From Oryzias latipes (lineage: Eukaryota > Chordata > Actinopteri > Beloniformes > Adrianichthyidae), in NCBI RefSeq assembly GCF_002234675.1, contig NC_019872.2, positions 8,758,950 through 8,822,949 of the forward strand: a DNA stretch of 64,000 nt, given 5' to 3'. Positions 56,346 to 64,000 of the stretch are shown here, in pieces. Position 1 is the first letter of the stretch. Each line of letters starts with the position of its first letter. Below the pieces are notes generated by a model. The model worked only from the letters and a program-made list of their open reading frames with translations, had not been told where the DNA came from and did no database searches. The position numbers and the translations under genes were made by a program.

Positions 56346-59300
56346 ATGTCTATCCTTGGATTAAAGAAGAAACAGCCAAAGACTTTCAAAGTAAAAGTCA
56401 TAACCATGGATGCTGAAATGGAGTTCAGCTGTGAGGTACAGTCATTGTTGTGAAAGCAACCGTTGAAAAGTATTGACATTTGTCTTCTGCATACATTCCC
56501 TGTGTAATTCCTTACCTTTTAATGCATGTTACGTTCTTGGGCATGTAGCTTTAACAAAGTTATATAGCTCTTAATAAATACTTGTTTACTTAAGTAAGGA
56601 AGACACATGGTTAAATTATACTAAGATTATCTGATTTCATAACACAGCCAATGTTTTTGTTTCCCCCTTTTTAGGCAGATGTCAAAACAAAGCCTCTGCC
56701 CTGTTTTCGCAAAATGTAGACATGTTTTGTGTTCCTTTCTTTCAGGTGAAATGGAAAGGTAAGGACCTGTTTGATTTGGTGTGCCGCACTGTTGGCTTGA
56801 GGGAAACCTGGTTTTTTGGACTAAGATACACAGTAAAGGACACATACGCCTGGCTGAAACAGGAGAAACGGGTAAGCAAGGTCACAGCAGTACAAAAGGT
56901 GACATCATTTGGTTTTCTAACTTTCCATACTTTCCATAAAATAGGTGAAAATAATCAATTTGAAAATATACCTTTTTTTGTAGTCAGCTGCACATTTTTA
57001 GCTGATCTGTTTGAGAAAAAAAAGTAAGATATATACTTTAATTTTTTCCTTGAGGTTTTGGACCAAGAGGTTCCAAAAGACTCTCCCATAATGTTTCATT
57101 TCTTGGCCAAATTCTTCCCTGAAAAAGTAGAGGAGGAACTGGTCCAAGAAATAACACAACACCTCTTCTTTTTACAGGTAGTCTATTGCATTTCTTTCAA
57201 AATAATATGATACATATGCAGTTTGATTGAAGTCGTGAAATGTAACTGCACATACCTTTTCTGTGCAGTTTAAACACCTTTGCTATTTTCATTTAGGTGA
57301 AAAAGCAAATATTAGACGAGGAGATATTTTGCTCTCCTGAAGCCTCAGTTTTGTTGGCTTCGTATGCTGTCCAGGCAAAGGTAAGCATTTTGTCCATTAC
57401 AGTTTCTCTTCGATTACCGGTATTCTGCTTTTTTTTAAGATAGTGTAATGACTATTTCCTCCTTAATGTTTATTTTAGTATGGGGATTATGATCCAAACT
57501 TTCACAAGCCTGGGTTCTTGGCACAAGATGAGTTGTTGCCAAAAAGGGTGAGTTTATGTGAAAATAGGTGTTTTTTTTTTCATATACTATCAGTCAGTGT
57601 CTGTGTGTTTTTAATGTTCGAAGTGGTTTGGGTCATCTTAGGTGTTGATGCAATACCAAATGACAGCTGACATGTGGGAGGAGAAGATCACAGCCTGGTA
57701 CGCTGAGCACAGAGGTATCGCCAGGTAAGACTGACAGTTTAAAAGCAGCATGCAAAGGCAAATTAACACCTTTACAAAAGGTGCGCTTTCACACTTTGCC
57801 ACTCAGGTGTGAGGAAATGTATTATATTGTGATATCCCTCTCATCCCTTTTATCGTCTCCATAGGGATGAAGCCGAGATGGAATACCTCAAAATCGCTCA
57901 AGACCTAGAGATGTACGGCGTCAGCTACTTCCACATTACCGTGAGTGTGTTTGTGACTGCTGCATTTTGCATGGGTGCTATTAAAAATGCAACCTTTAAA
58001 CAGGACTGTCATGTCGGCTTACGTCAACAGCAAAATAAGAGGGACACAGACTTGTTACTGGGAGTGGATGCTCAGGGGCTTCACATCTACAGCCCGAACA
58101 ACAAGCTCAACCCCAACAAGTCCTTTCCGTGGAGCGGAATCCGCAACATCTCCTACAGCGAAAAAGAGGTGTTTAAAATCAGGCAAATTGATCGCACTCT
58201 CATTTTTACAGGCTATTAAACTAACGAAACTGCTGGAATAACGGCACTTTCATAAAATCTGAACTTTCTTCCGCCTGCAGTTTACGATCAAACCTCTGGA
58301 CAAAAAGAAAGACGTTTTTAAGTTCTACTCGTCTCAGCTTCGTGTCAACAAGCTTGTAGGTTTATAGCTTTAAAAAAAAAAAAAAAAGCAAAAACATTTC
58401 AATACAAAGTGACCAGAAAGAAATTGAATGTAATATTTTTAATGTGCCTAGATCCTACAGCTGTGCATTGGGAACCACGACCTATTTATGAGGAGGAGGA
58501 AGGTGGACTCAATTGAAGTGCAACAGATGAAGTCTCAGGCTAAAGAGGAGAAGGCCCGTAAGAAGGTTTGTAGACGAAGACGTTTGATACAAGATTTTTT
58601 TCTTTTTAAAGCAAAATGCGGTCAAAAGTATTTAATGTCTTTGTTTTGTGTGGCCCTGTATAGATGGAGCGTCAGATCCTGGCACGAGAGAAACAGATGA
58701 GAGAAGAAGCAGAACGTGCAAAAGAGGAGATGGAACGAAGACTTTTTCAGCTGCAGGACGAAGCTCGGCTGGCAAACGAGGCACTGGTGAGAGCTTCGTC
58801 ACGTTTAACCCAACTGCTAAATCGTTTAAACGCTACAGTTAGTGCATGATTTGAATGACAGGGATAGCTCCAGAAAATGCTAAATGTATATTTTTTAATT
58901 GAAATTAATATTTTTTTTAATTTGTGCACGCAGCTGCGATCTGAAGAAACAGCAGACCTGCTGGCAGAGAAGGCCCAGATTGCTGAGGAAGAAGCCAAGC
59001 TGTTGGCTCACAAGGCCGCTGAAGCAGAGCAAGAAAGACAGAGGTTGGAGGTCACAGCCATGAAGACGAAGGAGGAGAAAAGGCTGATGGAGCAGAAGAT
59101 GAGGGAGGCGGAGCAGCTGGCGGTAAAGCTGGTGGAGCAGTCTGAGAGGAGGTCTGAAATCACGTCTCTGCATTTAGAAGCTCCATTTTCCTCCATAGCT
59201 ATCAAAGCTGTAAACTATGTTGTTAATCATGAACTGTGTTGTCCCGTTAATTTTGTATAACTGTGTTTCCAGACTAAAAGAGGCTGATCATCTGAAGCAG

Positions 59301-60944
59301 GACCTGACAGAAGCAAAGGATGCAGAACGAAGAGCCAAGCAGAAGCTGTTGGAGATCACCAAGACAACATACCCTGTAAGTAAAACAATGTTATTACCCA
59401 TCTCTCCACATTAGTGAGGTCAGATTTTTTTGGAACATTTAAAGTCCCATTCCGATCATCTCAACAAAAAAAAAAAAATCTGTATTGTTTTCTAGGACAT
59501 AGTTTCTCCAGAGCGACAAGAGTTCATTAGAAATTCACCTCTGAACTGTGGGTGGGAGTGTTGGCTTGGAGTAACCCTGTCCCCGTTTCCCATCATCCAT
59601 CTGTTTACACCCTCTACTGCTAGCTTACAGCCGCTCACTCCCCAGACCTAAAAAGTCCGGTCCAGCAATGTTGGAGTTATCCAGCCGTACAGTTTTCAGC
59701 CAGATTCCAGCTCAGACGAGGAAAACAAAGACGTGCACGTATCTATTTCTGTATAAGTGGATGCATCAGAATGGAAGCGAGCAGAGATCTTGTGTCCTAT
59801 CATTATATCTACATGCTTTTTCCAAAGACTTTCCTTAATCAACACAATTTAAATACAGAAATACTCAAATGCAATTTTGAGCTGAATTTTCTTAATACAT
59901 GTCTTGCATGAGAAAAAAGCCACAACAATATCTTAAAGACACCAAAAACAAAACATTTATTGGCCTTTATATGGGCTGCTTAAACCTTCCTAAAATTGCC
60001 ATTTCATTAAATTAATTATTTAGTTTAATTAAAACTAAATGTAAGTTCGCGGGTAGAATTTAGAAGTTACATGTAAAATCAGAATTTTCTATGCCCTTTT
60101 TTTTTCTTTTTTCTATGGCCTTAATCCTCTTCTGTAGAAAACCCTAGTATAAAAATGGGGTTTATTTGTCTGAATGTATCTTTGACACTTGTTGCCCTGT
60201 CCTCCAGCTCATAGCGGCGTACTCCACCCCTCCTGCTCCCCCTGAACCAGCAGACTTTGGCTATGAACCAGCAGCTTCTCGCCTGGACTTCAAGGATTCC
60301 GACATGAAGCGGCTGTCGATGGAGATCGAAAGAGAAAGGTGAGCTGGGACTTCCTGCCCCTGCAGCAGCACCTTCAAACCACAGCCTGCGTTTGACATGT
60401 TTGCGGTCGTGCAGACTGGAGTACATGGAGAAGAGCAAACACCTGCAGGACCAGCTGAAGGAGCTGAAGACAGAGATCGAATCTTTGAAGCTGGAGGAGC
60501 AGCAACAGCAGCACCAGGCCAACATGTACAGCCTTCACAATGAGGCCAGAGGATACGTGCAGGACCCCCTCTACATATCTCACAGCAACGTATGTATTCT
60601 TAGCATTTTGTTGGATTTACTTTTATGCATTTTGAAAATCATATTGATAATGACCATGGATAAAACTTTGTTTTTTAAATGCAATTTATTTAGTTACCGC
60701 TGAAATCATTGTCAATCTTGTAATTCTGCTGCTTTTTTTCTGTCTTGTTGACAAATAAATTAAAGATCTGCATCAACTTTTGTTTTGGCAAAGCAGCAGT
60801 TAGTTTGCCTCTTATCCACAATTCTTATTTTCTTTGGCTGGGACGGTTTCGAATTTTTGTACGTTTCTGTTTTAATGGTCTGTGTTTGTCTTGCAGCGAA
60901 ATTCTGCCTACATGTCCCAGATGGCCTTTTTTGAGGAAGTGTGA
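56346..60944 (+). CDS. nf2: Merlin (NF2), complete, 16 coding exons, 591 residues
   Basis: Exons: 56346-56435, 56746-56871, 57055-57177, 57297-57380, 57479-57547, 57642-57724, 57865-57940, 58031-58168, 58281-58355, 58452-58565, 58664-58786, 58934-59151, 59273-59375, 60208-60338, 60415-60589 and 60897-60944, all GT-AG, phases consistent. Start [20 protein letters not shown] domain (about 1-300) with [16 protein letters not shown] and the blue-box text YQMTADM (169-175); coiled-coil helix (about 300-490); RLSMEIERE with Ser511 matching the PAK site Ser518 of human merlin; end QMAFFEEV, the isoform-1-type C-terminus. Merlin links cortical actin and membrane receptors and activates Hippo signalling. 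It lacks the ~8-residue human N-terminal extension before MSF. Human is 595 residues. Whether this is teleost nf2a or nf2b cannot be decided here. Confidence 0.96.
59438..59980 (+). mobile_element. Medaka-type MITE family, copy E, in NF2 intron 13
   Basis: Begins TTTAAAGTCCCATTCCGATC, followed by TTTTCTAGGACATAGTTTC and GCTTACAGCCGCTCACTCC, ending near TATTGGCCTTTATATGGGC. It accounts for most of the long intron between exons 13 and 14. Confidence 0.65.
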
Positions 60945-61202
60945 TCAAGTTAAGGACGAAAGGCGGTGGCTGCGGTTGGAATTCATCCATCCTTGCTTTT
61001 ACCTGACTGAATCTGTCTTCAAAAACCGACAGACATCTTTCAAAATCACTTTTCTTCTGTTTGTATGACACAAAAAGAACTTCCAGTGTGTGACTAACGC
61101 AGCAGTAAAGCTGACTCGTGATGTAGCGCTGAAGACGGACAGGTTGTTTGGTGTGGATGGAAGATGCATCGGACCTACACCTGGTCAAAAGACTGCTTTA
61201 AT

Positions 61203-61208
61203 AATAAA
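61203..61208 (+). terminator. First polyadenylation signal of NF2
   Basis: AATAAA in TTAATAATAAAACATAAATG, about 260 bases past the stop. Further AATAAA sites occur at about 61770 and 63079, so a longer 3' UTR is possible. Confidence 0.5.
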
Positions 61209-61209
61209 A

Positions 61210-63100
61210 CATAAATGCCATAAAAGATTTATAAAGTCAGAGTGAATTTCAAATTGTGTCCATTTAATTTAGGAAGAATCGTCTAAACAGCTTCTGGAGG
61301 AAAAAGGAGAAAACTGAACTCTAAATGTCAGATTTGAGAAGCTGATGTGAACGGCAGTGTTGGGTTTGTGTTTTTTTAACCCTCTTTGTTGCTTTTGATA
61401 TCACACATAGGCTTCCAGAGAGCGATCATATCACCTCACTGATGTGCATTTCACTATTTCAGTCTTTAATGTGTTTTTTTTTTTTTTTAGATTTACATTT
61501 TATACTCCACACTGCTGATGTGCCTTAAACTTTATATTTTGTTACAGTGATTGAGGATACTTGTTATTTTTCTTCTTGCATGCTTTAGTGTTGGGTTACA
61601 GGAACTTTAGAGTTTAGGTTCTCTTTATAACCAGCAGAATACAGGGCCTTTTCATTACATTCAAGTCGATGCACTCCTCAGGTTTAGTCTTTTTCACTGC
61701 AGCTATAATTTATCAAGTGTTAAGTCGTCTACCCAAGAATTCCAATGTTGAATTTATGCAAGGAGTCTAAATAAACAGAGTTTTGCACCGGGGGAAAAAA
61801 AAAACAACAGTTATAGCTACCTTGGAGAAACTTGATTTGAAGTTTTCTATTGTACGGTTTAAAAAGAAATACTTCAACCTACACGGTATCTGCAAAGGGG
61901 GATTTAGCATCATGGGGTAAAGAGCATTTGACACAGAAAGACTTCATCCCGTTTTGAAAAGCCGCATTTCAGCCAGATTATTCTTGTGTTGTGTTACATT
62001 TCTCACTGGCCTCTCAAAGGAAGAAACTGGGTTCTAAATATATAACCTCAGAAAGTCACATTAATTTATTCAAACCAGCTCCTTAAAGAGATTTAACATA
62101 AATGGTAGCACATTATTTCCCATCATTTTTTAACCATTTGCATTTTTTATTTACCTTCCGTTTCTACTCGTCCAGAAATACGTCTCGTTTCTCTCACTTT
62201 TGGGGGTAAATCCTTTTTCTGTGCTCAGATTTGCTGAATGACAAATGTCATACACTTTTATGTCCAATATTAAGATTTTGGAGGGTGTTTACATCAAAAA
62301 GGAAGAAAAATAAATCCCATTACTTACTGGTTTTTGTTTTTAATATCAACTTTGTCTGCGGTCTTTGCCTACAGATATAATGGGATGACATTTTTTGATG
62401 CGAGTTTGTTCCCAAAGGCTTGTATTGGATAATAAAAGAGTAATTCTTTTCAACTGAACCTAAGTCTAAATAGCCTCAATACACATAATTCTAGTAAATG
62501 CAGCACAGTTCATTTGCATGACTTCCTAGGACAACATAAGACTGTTTTATAAGCATTTTTCATGCTTTATAAATTATATATATTTGTCATTGTACGTGTG
62601 ATTGTCATAAAAGTAGCTTCTGCTATCCTAAGTTTGATTTCCAAAATCATCCTGAAATATATGACTAAGTTGTTTCATTGTAACAAATATACACTTTGCA
62701 CCTCTTTTATATTTGTTTAAAATGTTCTATTGTGTGTTTTTGCTTATAATAGAAATGATCAGTTCACTCTGTCCTTTTGTTCCAAAATGAATGATCTATT
62801 CATTAAGCGCCTCTTAGTCTTTACAATTCTTGATTAGATTATTTTTTTTATGTCAAGCACACACAGGGATAAATGTTGGGTTTTTTACACAGAAGTGTAA
62901 AGACTAGAAATCAAATCTCCATCCTTTTAACTGTCAGATGACTCCTCATCCTATTATACCAAATCTATAACCTAACTGTTATCAAATATACCATTTCTTG
63001 TTGGTATATTTGTTTGGTACCAACCTCTTTCCCGACTCTTCTGAAACGTACAATGCTGTGGTGGTGTCAAAGTGCTTTTCAATAAAAGATAGCAAAAAGA
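61210..63100. other. Gene-free stretch, possible extended NF2 3' UTR
   Basis: AT-rich and without a supported coding frame or recognised repeat. CAATAAAAGATAGC near 63079 would be the last candidate polyadenylation signal before the LINE. Confidence 0.4.
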
Positions 63101-63347
63101 AAATGGTTTAAATTGAGCAAAGTGAGTATTGTAGAGAGAGATGCTGTAGTATCGCGAGACTCAACGAGACCGGTGTGGCAACTCAGCTTGGCGGTGCGTA
63201 AGTAGCAGAACAAACATTTCATTATTATATCATTTTACTGCCATATCAATTAAGCTGGTAAACTAACATCTGTAAAAGTTGAATAAGCCTTTTGACAGCC
63301 TGGAGGACCTGGAGAATTATTTAGACGGCTGCTACAATACCGTCGTT

Positions 63348-64000
63348 ATGGGGAAGACCAACACCACTACTCCTTCCTCCAAACGCGTCCGACCAGAAAG
63401 TTCTCCCGGAGCTGCCTCCTCTCCAGGCAGTGGAATCAGTGACGCTTTAGATTCCATTGATAAAAAGCTCTCCAGCCTTGACGGCCGCTTGAATCTGTTG
63501 GAGATCCTCCATAGAGAGTTCCAAGGCCTGCGAGAGTCTCTGGAGTTCAGCCAGCAGCAGGTGCAGGAGCTCGCAGCGGAGAATCAGGCCCTCAGAGAAA
63601 GTGTCAAAACCCTGAGCAGTGACACCGCTCGCCTTTCTGAGGAGAACCGTTCGATCAAGGAAACCCTCCTGGATCTTCAGTCGAGGAGCATGAGGGACAA
63701 TCTGGTGATCGCGGGGGTTCCAGAGGAGGCAGGAGAAGACCCGGAGGCGACGGTGAAACGCTTCATGGAAGCCCACCTGAAACTCCCCAAGGAGGAGGTG
63801 CAGAAGATCGCGTTCCAGAGGGTGCACCGGCTCGGAGGAAGAAGGTCCGACAACCAGCGTCCGCGACCGATTGTAGCCAAGTTTGACAACTACAAGCAAA
63901 AGGAGATGGTGAAGGGTCGCGGCCGGGAACTGAGGGGGACACATTTTAGTGTCAATGACCAGTTTCCGGTTGAGATCCTGCGGCGCCGAAAGATCCTTTT
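63348..64000 (+). CDS. L1-type LINE ORF1 protein, open to window end
   Basis: From ATG 63348 the frame is open for 217 codons to the window edge. It reads MGKTNTTTPSSKRVRPESSP, a Ser/Pro-rich N-terminus, then a coiled coil (about 35-115: SSLDGRLNLLEILHREF, LAAENQALRESVKTL). An RRM-like start RDNLVIAGVPEEAGEDPEAT follows, and then KIAFQRVHRLGGRR, PIVAKFDNYKQKEMV and FSVNDQFPVEILRRRK. This is the trimeric RNA-binding chaperone (Transposase_22 fold) of L1-clade LINEs. About 250 bases of GC-richer 5' leader precede it (TATCGCGAGACTCAACGAG region). No stop or frameshift is visible, so it looks young. Reverse transcriptase would lie beyond the window. Confidence 0.88.
   Translation, partial: MGKTNTTTPSSKRVRPESSPGAASSPGSGISDALDSIDKKLSSLDGRLNLLEILHREFQGLRESLEFSQQQVQELAAENQALRESVKTLSSDTARLSEENRSIKETLLDLQSRSMRDNLVIAGVPEEAGEDPEATVKRFMEAHLKLPKEEVQKIAFQRVHRLGGRRSDNQRPRPIVAKFDNYKQKEMVKGRGRELRGTHFSVNDQFPVEILRRRKIL

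Noticed and set aside
63447-63944. 165-codon minus-strand frame
   Set aside because: Antisense of the L1-type ORF1, which has coiled-coil and RRM-like text on the plus strand.

Overview
The window looks like a teleost fish chromosome, most likely a medaka-type genome (Oryzias). The genes are vertebrate: an array of single-exon claudins, METTL27 and NF2/merlin, with GT-AG introns and AATAAA signals. The interspersed repeats are fish-type, and two families (a MITE ending CCCTTGTGCTATC and a ~600 bp element ending AAGTCCCACT/AGTGGGTCTTTAA) are ones I recall as abundant in Oryzias. The species call rests on memory of those repeats and is not proven.

Layout. 1-4 kb: SINE, MITEs and an IS630-like transposase split by a solo LTR. 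4-17 kb: three tandemly repeated minus-strand claudins (4041-4691, 9713-10363, 15625-16275; period about 5.7-5.9 kb) separated by fossil ERV, LINE and DNA-transposon debris. 18.9-45 kb: eight further claudins with mixed orientation (18949-19620 -, 26853-27500 +, 28854-29489 +, 31127-31759 -, 32283-32915 +, 34660-35217 +, 38120-38755 +, 43923-44867 +). One pair is head to head, one member has no cytoplasmic tail, and one has a 130-residue tail without the usual -YV end. 46.6-50 kb: solo LTR, and an L2-type LINE split by a hAT MITE. 50.7-54.4 kb: METTL27 (minus strand, five coding exons) with an RTE-like LINE in intron 1. 56.3-60.9 kb: the complete NF2/merlin gene (plus strand, 16 coding exons, 591 residues). 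63.1-64 kb: the 5' part of an L1-type LINE with an open ORF1 that runs off the window.

How the genes relate. The claudins are four-pass tight-junction proteins that set paracellular permeability, and most end in -YV, the ligand for ZO-type PDZ scaffolds. Claudin 3/4-like genes next to METTL27 reproduce the human Williams-Beuren order CLDN3-CLDN4-METTL27, so that block is ancestral. NF2 (22q12 in human) beside it is a different linkage. I found no CRISPR, operon or prokaryotic system and no candidate for a wholly new biological system. The most unusual points are the aberrant claudin variants, the local palindromes, and a ~330 bp element flanked by a perfect 26 bp direct repeat.
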